NCBI RefSeq assembly: GCF_030369615.1
Contig: NZ_CP128494.1
Span: 1,259,501 to 1,323,500, forward strand
DNA: 64,000 nt
Origin: Geobacillus stearothermophilus ATCC 12980
Lineage (GTDB): Bacteria; Bacillota; Bacilli; Bacillales; Anoxybacillaceae
Direction of reading: 5' to 3'
Below the pieces are notes generated by a model. It ran no database searches, had not been told where the DNA came from, and worked only from the letters and a program-made list of their open reading frames with translations. Each line of letters opens with the position of its first letter. The first letter of the stretch is position 1. Both the position numbers and the translations under genes were made by a program. This document shows, in pieces, positions 26,889 through 35,447 of the stretch.

Positions 26889-28250
26889 TCACGGTTTCGC
26901 CAGCTCGAGGGCACGATAGACGTTGATAAGTCCGTAGCCATAATACGGATCTTTTCCTCTCTCGCCTAAGTCATCAGCGCTTTCTAAAATAATGCTGCGC
27001 ACTTCATCATTCGAAAGCTGCGGGTTGACGGAACGAATCAAGGCGGCGAGCGCCGCGACGTGGGGAGCGGCCATGGATGTGCCGGAAAGAGCGGCGTACT
27101 GATGGCCGGCAAATGTGCTGGCAATGTTCGTCCCGGGCGCCACCACATCGATGTACTCGCCATAATTGGAATACAAAGCGTAGGATAGATCCGGGTCGAC
27201 GGCCCCGACGCTGATCACTTCCGGATACGCGGCCGGAAAGCTCGGCTGTGATGTGCTGTCATTGCCGGAGGCGGCGACAAGGACGACATCATGGGCGTCG
27301 GCGTAGCGGATCGCCTCTTCAAGCACCGAGGATGGTTGGTAGTTGCCAAGGCTTAAATTGATGACCTTTGCCCCGTGGTCGACCGCCCAGCGGATGCCTT
27401 TCGCCACGTCGATGCTCGTTCCATAGCCGTCCGCATTTAATGCTTTGACGGCCATGATCGGGTTGAACCATGTTATGCCGGCGACTCCTTCGTCGTTGTT
27501 CGGCTGTGAGGCGATAATGCCAGCGACATGGGTGCCATGGCCATTTTCGTCATTCGGAGAGCGGTCGTCGGCCAATACGTTGTATCCGGGACCAAGGCGG
27601 CGGATTAAATCGGGATGGGTCAAATCGACCCCGCTGTCAATGATGGCGACAGGCACGGTTTGTTTGCCGCGCGACAACGTCCAGCCGGCTTCGGTATGAA
27701 TGGCCGGCAAATTCCATTGGTAGCGGGCGTAAAACGAATCGTTCGGGATCAGCGCCGGCTTGTTCCACTCATTTTGCATGTAAATGTAGTGCGGTTCGCA
27801 ATAATCAACCATCGGAAGGGATCGGAAATAGCGGCGCATCTCTTCGTACGTTTGCCCGCGCGAACGGAATACAAACACGTGGTCGACCTGCTTGATGAGC
27901 TGGCCGGCGATGGCTGCCTCCATTTGTTGAAGACGGCTTTCCGATGGCAATGCCCGAAAGCGGACGACGATCTCATTGGCGAAATAATGGCTTCGGTCAC
28001 CGCGGCGATTATGGAGGATTTCCCGAATGCGCGGGTGCTTGTTCAACTGCTGTTTCAGCTGTTCGCCTGCGCTTAAGCTGTCTAAGGCGACAACGGTTGG
28101 ATGGGTGGGTGCGACCTCGGCGTCAAACGGCTTCAGCCGTGGTGGAGCCGGGGCGTTTTCTTCTAGAGCCGGTCGCCCCAAGGCGGCTGCGGCAACGAGT
28201 AGAGCAACAACCGCGCTGGTCGCGGCCCATATTCGGTATCGGCGTTTCAC
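26889..28250 (-). CDS. Subtilisin-like S8 serine protease, secreted or membrane-anchored
   Basis: 453 residues. A basic start and a hydrophobic helix (WAATSAVVALLVAAAALG) form a signal peptide or anchor. Residues about 85-160 resemble a propeptide (NEIVVRFRALPSESRLQQME). The catalytic triad is complete: Asp205 in VAIIDSGVD, His238 in GHGTHVAG, Ser392 in SGTSMAAPH, with Asn330 as oxyanion residue. GTG 28250 has AAGGAGGTGA six bases upstream. Likely a thermostable extracellular protease. Monocistronic. Confidence 0.92.
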   Translation of the reverse strand: MKRRYRIWAATSAVVALLVAAAALGRPALEENAPAPPRLKPFDAEVAPTHPTVVALDSLSAGEQLKQQLNKHPRIREILHNRRGDRSHYFANEIVVRFRALPSESRLQQMEAAIAGQLIKQVDHVFVFRSRGQTYEEMRRYFRSLPMVDYCEPHYIYMQNEWNKPALIPNDSFYARYQWNLPAIHTEAGWTLSRGKQTVPVAIIDSGVDLTHPDLIRRLGPGYNVLADDRSPNDENGHGTHVAGIIASQPNNDEGVAGITWFNPIMAVKALNADGYGTSIDVAKGIRWAVDHGAKVINLSLGNYQPSSVLEEAIRYADAHDVVLVAASGNDSTSQPSFPAAYPEVISVGAVDPDLSYALYSNYGEYIDVVAPGTNIASTFAGHQYAALSGTSMAAPHVAALAALIRSVNPQLSNDEVRSIILESADDLGERGKDPYYGYGLINVYRALELAKP

Positions 28251-28300
28251 GCTGTTCACCTCCTTGTTGTTAGGATGGGCGAATGGAGGGCAAATCATGA

Positions 28301-28337
28301 AAAATGGGATTCCCCTTGCAGCAGGCGAATCCCATTT
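28301..28337 (-). terminator. Terminator of the interrupted coat gene
   Basis: ATGGGATTC and GAATCCCAT form a 9-bp stem just past the coat-gene stop; T-rich on the minus strand side (AAAA at 28301-28304 on plus). Confidence 0.65.
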
Positions 28338-28343
28338 GTGCGT

Positions 28344-28873
28344 TCAGCGGCCGGCTGATTGCAACACTTGCTGCGCCGTTTGCATATCGACGCGCAGCTG
28401 CTCTTGGACGTTGGTCGGATGATAGTATCCTTTGTTGATCATGTATTGGCTAATTTGCTCGTGAAACGCAATCGCGTCATTTAACTTCCCTCCGAAAGAA
28501 GTCTCCTACTTCTAAACGTGAAGGTGCGCCAGCACCAGTGAAAGTGGGAGATGAATGTCGGTTGGCGTTAGCCAACGAATAGGATAGAATATGGCTAGAA
28601 CGGACACCTTCGGAACGAAGGGAAGCGTAAAGGGTTCTTGTGTGTGGCTTACCGTTCGGCGAACACGCACAAGTCGCTTGAAGCCCCCACCTCCAAGCGA
28701 AGCGTAGGTGGTGGGTAGTTCACATGTTGCTTCAGCGTATTGCGCACTTCCGGGGTTGTTGCTTCGGCAATGGCCATTGCGCACGCTTTGATCGCGCTTT
28801 TCGCCCCAATGAGATAGTCGGCGGCGATCATTTGATCATTGAATACGCCGGTCGGCGTCATCGTTGCCTGCAT
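28344..28873 (-). pseudogene. CotF-like spore coat protein gene interrupted by an IS200/IS605-derived element
   Basis: From ATG 28873 (SD GGAGGAGGG) the reading is MQATMTPTGVFNDQMIAADY, then LIGAKSAIKACAMAIAEATT and NTLKQH, typical of CotF-type coat proteins. The frame then enters a 239-bp insertion. Past it (from 28484 down) the coat protein continues: LNDAIAFHEQISQYMINKGY and VQEQLRVDMQTAQQVLQSAGR, stop at 28344. Removing 28485-28723 joins both halves in frame with no missing codon. The gene is therefore a recent, clean disruption. Confidence 0.85.
28485..28723 (+). mobile_element. Non-autonomous IS200/IS605-family element with TnpB-type right end
   Basis: 239 bp with no ORF for TnpA or TnpB. 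Left side: preceded by TTTAA (28480-28484), a sequence of the type these elements insert behind, then an AGAAG/CTTCT hairpin (28497-28513). Right side: the conserved end with CCACCT/AGGTGG hairpin (28687-28711) and final GGTAGTTCAC, the same end that flanks tnpB (IS1341-type) genes in Geobacillus and forms the 3' scaffold of the omega RNA. No target duplication, as expected for the family. Exact boundaries are set by restoration of the coat-gene frame. Confidence 0.75.
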
Positions 28874-28893
28874 CGTTGTCCCTCCTCCGTTCG

Positions 28894-28986
28894 TTACGAT
28901 AATAAGTTTTGCAAGTCGCGGATGTGCTGCTCTGTTTTTTGCATGTCTTGTTGAATGAGCGATTTCAGCTGCGGGTCGCTCGCCAT
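28894..28986 (-). pseudogene. Spore-coat partner protein, C-terminal fragment
   Basis: The frame reads MASDPQLKSLIQQDMQKTEQ and HIRDLQNLLS up to TAA 28894. CotF-like genes are usually preceded by a small partner whose C-terminus has this DPxLKxLLQxD...HIxxLQ pattern after about 35 N-terminal residues. Those residues, an SD and a start are missing; upstream sequence (28987-29079) is open but unrelated. The ATG at 28986 has no SD. Likely the stump of the first gene of the coat operon. Confidence 0.55.
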
Positions 28987-29092
28987 TAGACTATTTGTTG
29001 TCGCACACGTCGTGCTGATCGCTTTTGGGGATGTTTTCCTTGCAATGACGTTCCTCGGATTGTCCACACTAACGGACAAGGAGGGACAATCG

Positions 29093-29233
29093 ATGAACGA
29101 AACGTGTTTCTATTGCCAATGCGAGTGCGACGACAACGTGCATTACGTCTCGTTCCATGCGAACGATGAAGAACGCGAGGAAGCGCTTTGTCCGGAATGT
29201 TACCAAGAATGGCTGCAGGGCATGAAAGGCTAA
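29093..29233 (+). CDS. Small zinc-ribbon-like protein
   Basis: 46 residues: MNETCFYCQCECDDNVHYVS, then LCPECYQEWLQG. The pair CxxCxC and CPEC suggests a metal-binding ribbon. ATG 29093 has GGAGGGACAATCG before it. It is followed by a strong terminator. Function unknown; no neighbour suggests one. Confidence 0.6.
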   Translation: MNETCFYCQCECDDNVHYVSFHANDEEREEALCPECYQEWLQGMKG

Positions 29234-29270
29234 AAAAAACCGCACCGGTTCGGTTACGGTGCGGTTTTTT
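29234..29270. terminator. Bidirectional terminator
   Basis: AACCGCACCG and CGGTGCGGTT flank a nine-base loop, with A run before and T run after; it serves two convergent genes and overlaps the 3' end of the minus-strand one. Confidence 0.88.
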
Positions 29271-29607
29271 CCGCGAGCGGAGGGGTGGTGACGACATCGG
29301 ACAAGTCGCTCTCTTCGTCATAAGAACGATACACGGCTGCTTTGGTCCGCGGAGCGTGAAGCGACAACGATAAAATGCGCTCGTTCCCGTTGTGGGCGAC
29401 TTTTGTTTCCATCCTCAGCGCCGCATCCGCCAGTGTCAGCGAGTAAAAGCGGTACGTCAAACCGAGCCAAGTGCGCTCGGACCGGACGGTGTCCGGATGA
29501 TGGCGGATCAGCTCCGCCAGCTCGGCAAACGAATGGTTTTCCCGCTGAAGCCATTCGCGAATGGCGGCTGCCGTCTGTTCCAGCAAATGTTTCCATGACG
29601 GTGTCAT
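29254..29607 (-). CDS. Hypothetical protein
   Basis: 117 residues from ATG 29607 (AAAAAGG 9 bases upstream; two ATGs at 29616 and 29613 lie too near the SD). It reads MTPSWKHLLEQTAAAIREWL, with a helical first half and a strand-rich second half (RTWLGLTYRFYSLTLAD). No known domain recognised. Its end is inside the terminator hairpin. Directly downstream of, and in the same direction as, the histidine kinase gene, 47 bases apart, so possibly cotranscribed. Confidence 0.6.
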   Translation of the reverse strand: MTPSWKHLLEQTAAAIREWLQRENHSFAELAELIRHHPDTVRSERTWLGLTYRFYSLTLADAALRMETKVAHNGNERILSLSLHAPRTKAAVYRSYDEESDLSDVVTTPPLAEKTAP

Positions 29608-29653
29608 CGACATCATCCTTTTTTACATCCAGCATGCCCATTTTCGCCCTTTG

Positions 29654-30766
29654 TTATGCGGGCAGGCGGATGGAAAACGTCGTCATGTCTTCATCGGATG
29701 AACAGCGGATATCTCCGCCATGGTCTTCAATCACTTTTTTGCAAATGTACAACCCGATGCCGGTTCCGAGTTTTTTCGTCGTAAAAAACGGCTCGAAAAT
29801 CGTTTCCACAATGTCGGCCGGAATGGACGGACCGTTGTTGGCGATTTCGATGATGATGCTTCCGTCTTGGCAACGGGCGGCGATGTTGATCCGCCGCGGT
29901 TTTTCCCTCTCTTTCAACGCTTCGATCGAGTTGAGCAAAATATTTACCAGCACATGGCGCAGCTGATCTTTATAGGCAAATATATGTATGGATTCATCGA
30001 TCGCCACCGAAAGGTCGACATCGCTGTCGACGATCGAGGCGTATAAAAACTCGATAATTTCCTCCAACAGCTGGCAAAGCGAAAACGTTTCCTTTTCGCT
30101 TTCAACAATTTCTTTGCGTGAGGCATGCAAAAATTGCGAAATGCGAAATTTCAGCTGCTGCAACTCATGGTCGATAATGTCTAAATAAGGAAGATGCGGA
30201 TGCTCAAACTTCAATAATTGAATAAAACCAATAATAGCCGTAAGCGGATTGCGAAACTCATGGACAAAACTCGATGACATTTGTCCGAGCAGCGTCAGCC
30301 GGTCTTGATGCGATCTGGCAATGAGCGCATTTTTCTCATGCAGCTCCTTTTCTTTTAACTCATTGTATTTGGTGACCGCATGAAACAAAAACTGGTCAAA
30401 CAACTCGTTCATATGGTCAATGAGCGGGGCGAGCTCATCGACGGACAGCGGTGCGGCCAACGCATGGTTGATGATCAGGCGCCGTCCCAAGTTTACGTTG
30501 TAAACAAGGGCGCCGATGCCGGTGTTCATCTCCGCCCGTTCTTTGGCGATTTTGTTCGCCAGCCGTTCAACCATCTCGCCGGGCCACGACTGCAGCAGCG
30601 CCTCTTTGACCAAGGTGAACACCGCCAAGCCGTTTTGTTCGACACAGTCGATATATTTGTCATCGTCGGCAATTTTCATGTGCTGCAGCCAATAGGCGAG
30701 GAAGTCCGGCAAATGGGTTTCCAAATGGGTGACAAGCTGCTGTGCGGCAGATGTCAACAAAGCCAC
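29654..30766 (-). CDS. Cytoplasmic sensor histidine kinase with HisK_N domain
   Basis: 370 residues, no membrane helix. Residues about 1-135 resemble the HisK_N sensor domain of Geobacillus/Bacillus kinases; the phosphoacceptor is His169 in SSFVHEFRNPLTAIIGF. The ATPase part shows N box (HVLVNILLNSIEAL), G1 (IEIANNGPSIP), F box (IFEPFFTTK) and G2 (GTGIGLYICKK). No response regulator gene is adjacent, as in sporulation-type orphan kinases, so a role in the Spo0 phosphorelay is possible but not shown. Confidence 0.85.
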   Translation of the reverse strand: MALLTSAAQQLVTHLETHLPDFLAYWLQHMKIADDDKYIDCVEQNGLAVFTLVKEALLQSWPGEMVERLANKIAKERAEMNTGIGALVYNVNLGRRLIINHALAAPLSVDELAPLIDHMNELFDQFLFHAVTKYNELKEKELHEKNALIARSHQDRLTLLGQMSSSFVHEFRNPLTAIIGFIQLLKFEHPHLPYLDIIDHELQQLKFRISQFLHASRKEIVESEKETFSLCQLLEEIIEFLYASIVDSDVDLSVAIDESIHIFAYKDQLRHVLVNILLNSIEALKEREKPRRINIAARCQDGSIIIEIANNGPSIPADIVETIFEPFFTTKKLGTGIGLYICKKVIEDHGGDIRCSSDEDMTTFSIRLPA

Positions 30767-30878
30767 CTCGCTTTCTGTCGTTTATTTTTATTATAATTGG
30801 GAACATCGAACTAGAACAGAGGGAAAATGGCTGCATATCCGAGAAAACTAGTTTCCTTCCGCGAAAAAGGCGGGTGGT

Positions 30879-30908
30879 TTGAACAAAAACGGAAAAATCA
30901 TTTATAAT
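30879..30908 (+). promoter_or_regulatory. Probable SigA promoter of cysK
   Basis: TTGAAC (30879-30884) and TATAAT (30903-30908) are separated by 18 bases, about 45 bases before the cysK start. No S-box or T-box structure was seen in the short leader. Confidence 0.65.
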
Positions 30909-30950
30909 GAATGGGACGAACAAATATTTTGCAAAAGGTTGGGGACGATC

Positions 30951-31874
30951 GTGAAATTGTATGACTCGATTTTAGATTTGATCGGTGGTACGCCGATCGT
31001 GAAGCTCAACCGTCTCCCGGATCGGGAGGGAGCGGACGTATATATAAAACTCGAATCGTTCAACCCAGGCGGCAGCGTCAAAGATCGGCCGGCTTGGGAA
31101 ATGATCCGCCGGGCAGAGGCGGAAGGGAAAATTACGCCTGGAAAAAGCACGATCATCGAACCGACGTCCGGCAACACCGGCATCGGGTTGGCCATGGTGT
31201 GCGCCGCCCGCGGGTATCGCTGCATCATCACGATGCCCGACAATGCGACGGTGGAGCGGGTGAAAATTTTAAAGGCGTACGGAGCCGAAGTTTATTTGAC
31301 GCCGGCGGAGAAGCGGATGCAAGGGGCAATTGATGAAGCGAACCGGCTGGCTGGCGAAATCCCTGACAGCTTCATTCCGATGCAGTTTGAAAATTCGGCC
31401 AATCCGGATGCGCATCGCCATACAACGGCGGTGGAAATTTACGAGGCGTTTGATGGGCGGCTCGATGCGTTCGTGCTCACCGCCGGCACCGGCGGGACGG
31501 TGACGGGAACAGGGGAGGAACTGAAAAAGCGCATTCCAAATTTGCGCATTTACGTCGTTGAACCGTACGGTTCGCCGGTGTTGTCGGGCGGGAAGCCGGG
31601 GCCGCACAAAATTCCCGGCACGGGTCCGGGGTTTATCCCGAAAATTTTAAACCGCTCGATTTACGATGACATTTTTTTGATCAAAGATGAGGATGCCCAG
31701 CAAATGGCGCGCCAACTGGCGGCCAAGGAAGGCATTTTGGTCGGCGCCTCAGCGGCGGCGAGCGCTTATTACGCCATCAAAGTGGCAAAACAGCTCCCGA
31801 AAGGCGCACGCGTCCTTTGCATGGCGCCCGATTCCGGCGAGCGGTATTTGTCATCCGATTTATTCGCCGATTAA
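30951..31874 (+). CDS. cysK: Cysteine synthase
   Basis: 307 residues, PLP fold type II. Lys44 in NPGGSVKDRPA is the Schiff-base residue; PTSGNTGIGLAMV is the substrate loop, GTGGTVTGTGE the phosphate-binding loop and ILVGASAAAS the PLP pyridine contact. It makes cysteine from O-acetylserine and sulfide in the cytoplasm. GTG 30951 is preceded by GTTGGGGAC. Some members (YtkP-like) lack clear activity, so the paralogue identity is open. Confidence 0.9.
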   Translation: MKLYDSILDLIGGTPIVKLNRLPDREGADVYIKLESFNPGGSVKDRPAWEMIRRAEAEGKITPGKSTIIEPTSGNTGIGLAMVCAARGYRCIITMPDNATVERVKILKAYGAEVYLTPAEKRMQGAIDEANRLAGEIPDSFIPMQFENSANPDAHRHTTAVEIYEAFDGRLDAFVLTAGTGGTVTGTGEELKKRIPNLRIYVVEPYGSPVLSGGKPGPHKIPGTGPGFIPKILNRSIYDDIFLIKDEDAQQMARQLAAKEGILVGASAAASAYYAIKVAKQLPKGARVLCMAPDSGERYLSSDLFAD

Positions 31875-31928
31875 GCGGACGTCGATCGACGAAAAAAGCG
31901 AGGATTTCTTGCCTTTCATTGGGAAGTG

Positions 31929-31965
31929 AAGCATTCCTCTCTGCAAAACAAAGAGGAATGCTTTT
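31929..31965 (+). terminator. Terminator after cysK
   Basis: AAGCATTCCTCT and AGAGGAATGCTT form a perfect 12-bp stem followed by TTGTTT. Confidence 0.85.
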
Positions 31966-31968
31966 GTT

Positions 31969-32178
31969 TGATCGTTTGCCGGTGTGGAGAACAAAAAAAC
32001 CGACCGGTCGTTCTTGATGAAGGATGACAATCGGCTTTCTTTCTGGTTCCTTGGCGCATGCGTTGAGCGCCTCAGCGGGGAGTGCGGTGAATCGTTGCTG
32101 TTCTTTTGGCAGATCGAACGAGCGCAGCGCTGCGTCATGGTCGGAATGATAAAAACAGTGACGGATTTCATGAACCAT
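31969..32178 (-). pseudogene. GNAT acetyltransferase, N-terminal stub
   Basis: ATG 32178 with GGAGGATTCG upstream begins MVHEIRHCFYHSDHDAALRS, then FDLPKEQQRFTALPAEAL and PIVILHQERPVGFFVLH. This is the first half of an acetyltransferase, up to the strand before the acetyl-CoA motif. After about 67 residues it runs into the cysK terminator and beyond, without the acetyl-CoA-binding part. Nonfunctional by prediction. Confidence 0.65.
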
Positions 32179-32194
32179 TTCGAATCCTCCATCG

Positions 32195-32473
32195 ATGACG
32201 GCAGGAACGCTTGGGGAGATGGGCCGGCAATTGCCGGTGATGTTGCTGACAGCGTTCATCGCTTTGGCGCCGGGGGGTATGGATCAAATGGGGATTTTGG
32301 CGCGGGAAGCGCATGCCGATCTTGCTGTTGTGACAAGTTATCAAATGTTCCGCATTTTTTTTATTTTGCTTGTCGTTCCGCCGGTGCTGAAAAAATGGTT
32401 TGCCGCCCGCTGGTTTCGATCGATTGAACGATGGGTCATGCCGTCTGCGTCAATCCAAAAGAAAGGGCTGTGA
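32195..32473 (+). pseudogene. AbrB-family membrane protein, C-terminal remnant
   Basis: 92 codons containing LTAFIALAPGGMDQMGILAR, then EAHADLAVVTSYQMFRIFF and VVPPVLKKWF. APGGxxQMxxxAxExxADxxxVxxxQxxR is the C-terminal repeat of AbrB/AmoA-like integral membrane proteins (about 350 residues). Only the last two helices remain. It lies 16 bases from the start of the divergent GNAT stub, so one deletion probably removed both gene bodies' missing parts or an inversion is involved. Confidence 0.65.
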
Positions 32474-32522
32474 CAAGAAACAAATATATGCTAAACTAGA
32501 AAGAAAAAGGAGGGGGGTTGCC

Positions 32523-33161
32523 ATGAACCATTCGACCGTTTATCGTCCGCACAGCCCGGTGGCGAAGTTGGCGGTTTCCTTTTTAGCGGCGCTGGCTGTT
32601 GCGACCGCAGGGCTGTATGCCGGGCAATGGGTGCCGGCCGGGATGTACTTGCCGCTCTATGGCTTGGAACTCATTTTGCTTTTGGTGATGATCTTCGCCC
32701 GCAGCAAAAAAGCGGTCGGCTATCCGCTCATGTTTGCGTTTATGTTTGTCTCGGGGGCGACGCTCTATCCGCTCATCGGCTATTACTTGTCCGTCATCGG
32801 TGCAGCGGCGGTGTTCAAAGCGTTTGCGCTGGCCGTCGTCTCGTTTTCCGGCGTTGCCATTTACGCGGCGAGAACGAAAGAAGATTTTTCGTTCCTCGGC
32901 GGGTTTTTGATGCTTGGCGCGTTTGCGCTTCTTGGCTTGCTGATCATCCAATGGTTCATTCCATTTTCCAGCGTCGGGCAAATGGGCATCGCTGCTTTGG
33001 GGATTTTGATTTTCCTTGGCTTTACGATTTACGACATCAACCGTTTGGCCCGCTACGGCTTTACGGAAGCGGATATCCCGATGATTGTCGTCAATATTTA
33101 CCTTGATTTCATCAATTTGTTTGTCTACATTTTGCGTTTTTTCGCCAGCGATGAGGATTGA
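32523..33161 (+). CDS. Bax inhibitor-1/YccA family membrane protein
   Basis: 212 residues with seven helices. The family's acidic C-terminal pattern is visible: FLGFTIYDINRLARYG and IPMIVVNIYLDFINLFVYILR, with Asp in helices 6 and 7 forming the pH-sensitive pair known from B. subtilis YetJ, a calcium-leak protein. SD AGGAGGGGGG is before ATG 32523. Single gene with terminator. Ion specificity here is inferred. Confidence 0.9.
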   Translation: MNHSTVYRPHSPVAKLAVSFLAALAVATAGLYAGQWVPAGMYLPLYGLELILLLVMIFARSKKAVGYPLMFAFMFVSGATLYPLIGYYLSVIGAAAVFKAFALAVVSFSGVAIYAARTKEDFSFLGGFLMLGAFALLGLLIIQWFIPFSSVGQMGIAALGILIFLGFTIYDINRLARYGFTEADIPMIVVNIYLDFINLFVYILRFFASDED

Positions 33162-33166
33162 GTGCC

Positions 33167-33198
33167 AAAAAGGGCTGCCAAAAGGAGCAGCCCTTTTT
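33167..33198 (+). terminator. Terminator after the BI-1 gene
   Basis: AAAAAGGGCTGC and GCAGCCCTTTTT form a perfect stem just after the stop codon. Confidence 0.88.
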
Positions 33199-33342
33199 CT
33201 ATGACGATGGCACAGATCAAAGCGGCAAGTCGAAATGGTGCGGCTATTTTTTTACGGCATGAAAGGTGAAACGCGGTGAGGCAGGAATCGGCAAATGGTG
33301 GGGCGAATAAAAGAAAGAAATGGAGAAGAAAGGGGCCTCATG

Positions 33343-34034
33343 ATGAAGTTTGCCGTCAATGTTTCGACGATTTTCACGGAAGCGCCGTTTCTTGCCCGGT
33401 TTTGCCAAGGCGAAGCAGCACAGGTTTTCGCACGTTGAGTGCCAGTTTCCGTACGCTGCGGCGCCTGAGGCGGTTGCCGCTGAACTGGAGGAATACGGGC
33501 TGTCGCTCGTTACGATCAACTTGCCGGCCGGCGATTGGGAAAAGGGGGAGCGCGGACTGGCGATTCTTCCCGGCCGTCATGACGATTTCCGCCGTGCGCT
33601 TGAGGAAGGGGTGCGCTATGCGCTCGCGCTTGGCGCGCCGCGTCTTCATTGCATGGCTGGAGTGGTTCCGGCCGATTTGCCGCGGGAACGGGCGAAAGAA
33701 ATATACATGCGCCGCTTGGATGGGGCGGCCGCTGCGCTCGGCGTCCACGGTTTGACGCTGACGATTGAACCGATCAATCCGTTCGATATGCCGGGCTACT
33801 TTTTAACGGATATTGATGAAGCCGTGGCCATCATTCGCGCTCTTGGCAGGGCAAATGTGAAAGTGCAATACGACATCTACCATATGGCGCGGCTTGGGCG
33901 CGATGTGACAGCGACGTTTGCGGCCTATGAACCATTGATTGACCATGTGCAATTTGCCGATGCCCCCGGGCGGCATGAGCCGGGGACGGGAGCGCTTCCG
34001 TATCGCGAGATTTTCGCATTTTTGCAAGAGCACG
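33343..34034 (+). pseudogene. hyi: Hydroxypyruvate isomerase, frameshifted and fused
   Basis: ATG 33343 begins MKFAVNVSTIFTEAPFLARF; one extra T in CGGTTTTGCC (near 33400) shifts the frame. After it come HRFSHVECQFPYAAAPEAVA, LTIEPINPFDMPGYFL, VKVQYDIYHMARLG and DHVQFADAPGRHEPGTGALP, which are Hyi signatures (metal-binding E, D, H, E). The end (about the last 15 residues) is replaced: the sequence turns into glcE in another frame near 34035. Hyi interconverts hydroxypyruvate and tartronate semialdehyde in glyoxylate use. Confidence 0.8.
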
Positions 34035-34607
34035 CTTTCCGAGCGGCTGACGGGACGGCCGGTTTATACGCTTGTGATCGGGTGTGAAGATGTGGAAAAC
34101 GCCGTCCATTACCAAGAACAATGGGTGGAACGGCTGCGGCCGAAAATGGCGGAAATGTCCGTTTTAGCTGCTGAGGAGGCTTCCGTCTTTTGGCAGGCGT
34201 TTTATACAGCGGCGTCGAACGGGCGCCTGGCGCTGGCGAAAAACGGCGTGGAAGCGGCGGTGAAAATCGGCGTCGTCAACTTGGATGTGCTCGCCGTCTT
34301 GCAGGAAAGCGTTCTTATCGTTGATCGCTGCCACGTCCGTCTTGAGGCGCACGGTGGATTGGGCCATGGGCTTTGCCAGGTGTATGTACACGGAAGCGAA
34401 GAAGGGGTGTTGGCGGCCATTGAGGAGCTGCGTCAGGCAGCAGTTCGCCTTGGCGGCTATGCGATCGTGAAACATTTACCATTTTCGCTGCGCCAGCGCG
34501 TTGACGTTTGGGGCGGAAAGCCATCGTACTTTTTCTTGCTCGAAGGCATTAAGCGAAAAGATCCAAACAAAACGCTCAACGATCAGTGCTTTATTGGGGG
34601 GATTTAA
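34035..34607 (+). pseudogene. glcE: Glycolate oxidase FAD-binding subunit GlcE, C-terminal part
   Basis: About 190 residues from LSERLTGRPVYTLVIGCEDV to [18 protein letters not shown] and TAA 34607. The C-terminal ending (K..DP...LN...F) and the FAD-oxidase C-terminal domain pattern match GlcE. The FAD-binding N-terminal half (PCMH fold) is missing. The upstream open frame from 33939 is hyi read in a wrong frame. Confidence 0.65.
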
Positions 34608-34609
34608 TC

Positions 34610-34798
34610 ATGAGCACGATAATCAACGAACGGACGGACAGCCCGGCGTGTGCGACCACAAGCCTCGGCAACTCCCGATTTCCCGACTTGCCGGACCCGA
34701 GCAAGTGGGCTGATTGCGTCCACTGCGGCATGTGCTTGGAGTCGTGTCCGACGTATGAACAAACCGGCCAAGAGCAGCACTCTCCGCGCGGCCGCGTT
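34610..34798 (+). pseudogene. glcF: Glycolate oxidase iron-sulfur subunit GlcF, N-terminal stub
   Basis: ATG 34610, two bases after the glcE stop and behind GGGGGG, encodes [20 protein letters not shown] and [10 protein letters not shown], the first [4Fe-4S] ferredoxin motif (CxxCxxCxxxCP) of GlcF. Homology ends at RGRV; the reading continues 14 codons to TGA 34843 inside the glcD fragment. The second cluster motif and the CCG domain are missing. Confidence 0.8.
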
Positions 34799-35166
34799 TC
34801 CAGTCGGCCATCCGAAAGACATCGCCGCGCTGTTGCTCATTGAAGTGGACGGCATTTTCGCCGGGATTGACGAGCAAATCGACGATATTTTAACGATTTG
34901 CCGCCGCCACCATGTGCGCGAAGTGAAAGTCGCCCAGTCAGAGGAAGAGCGGGCGCGCTGGTGGGCGAACCGGAAAACCGGCTTTGGCGCCATGGGGGCG
35001 ATTTCGCCGGATTATTTAGTGCAAGACGGCGTCATTCCGCGCAGCCGGCTGCCGGAAGTGTTGAACGAAATCGCCAACATCAGCCGCAAATACGGGCTTC
35101 TGATTGTGAATATTTTCCATTCTGGAGACGGCAATTTGCACCCGCTTGTGTTGTTTGATGCGAGCA
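34797..35166 (+). pseudogene. glcD: Glycolate oxidase subunit GlcD, internal/C-terminal fragment
   Basis: The frame from about 34797 reads [73 protein letters not shown] and IVNIFHSGDGNLHPLVLFDA. The HxGDGNLHP segment binds flavin/substrate in the C-terminal domain of GlcD. It lacks the first 250 or so residues and the last 60, and joins in frame to a FAH-type fragment. Confidence 0.8.
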
Positions 35167-35447
35167 AGCCGCTCGGCCCGGTTATTGAAACGGAGCTTGA
35201 CCCGCTGTCGGTGTCGGTGAAAGCGCGCGTGAACGGCGTCGAAAAACAAAACAGCCCGACAGAGCTCATGATCATTTCGATCAGCAAAATGATCTCCTAT
35301 TTGTCCCATGTCATGACGTTGCAGCCGGGCGATGTCATTTTAACCGGAAGCCCGGTCGGCGCTGAGCTGGTTGGCCCGGGAACAGTCATTGAATGTGAAG
35401 TGGACGGCATCGGCACGCTCCGCAATACGTTTGTCGCCGCCAAAGCG
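35167..35447 (+). pseudogene. Fumarylacetoacetate hydrolase family protein, C-terminal fragment
   Basis: PLGPVIETELDPLSVSVKAR, then VNGVEKQNSPTELMIISISK, LSHVMTLQPGDVILTGSPVG and IECEVDGIGTLRNTFV are the C-terminal half of a FAH-family hydrolase/isomerase (HpaG/HpcE type). The N-terminal metal-binding ExE region is absent. It is in frame with the glcD fragment before it and the IclR fragment after it. Confidence 0.78.

Noticed and set aside
26787..26969. Small plus-strand ORF with a good SD (AAAGGGAGGCGG) starting MELERSSLQRF
   Set aside because: It runs into the 3' end of the subtilase gene on the other strand and its second half is only the antisense of conserved protease sequence; a stump is possible but not supported.
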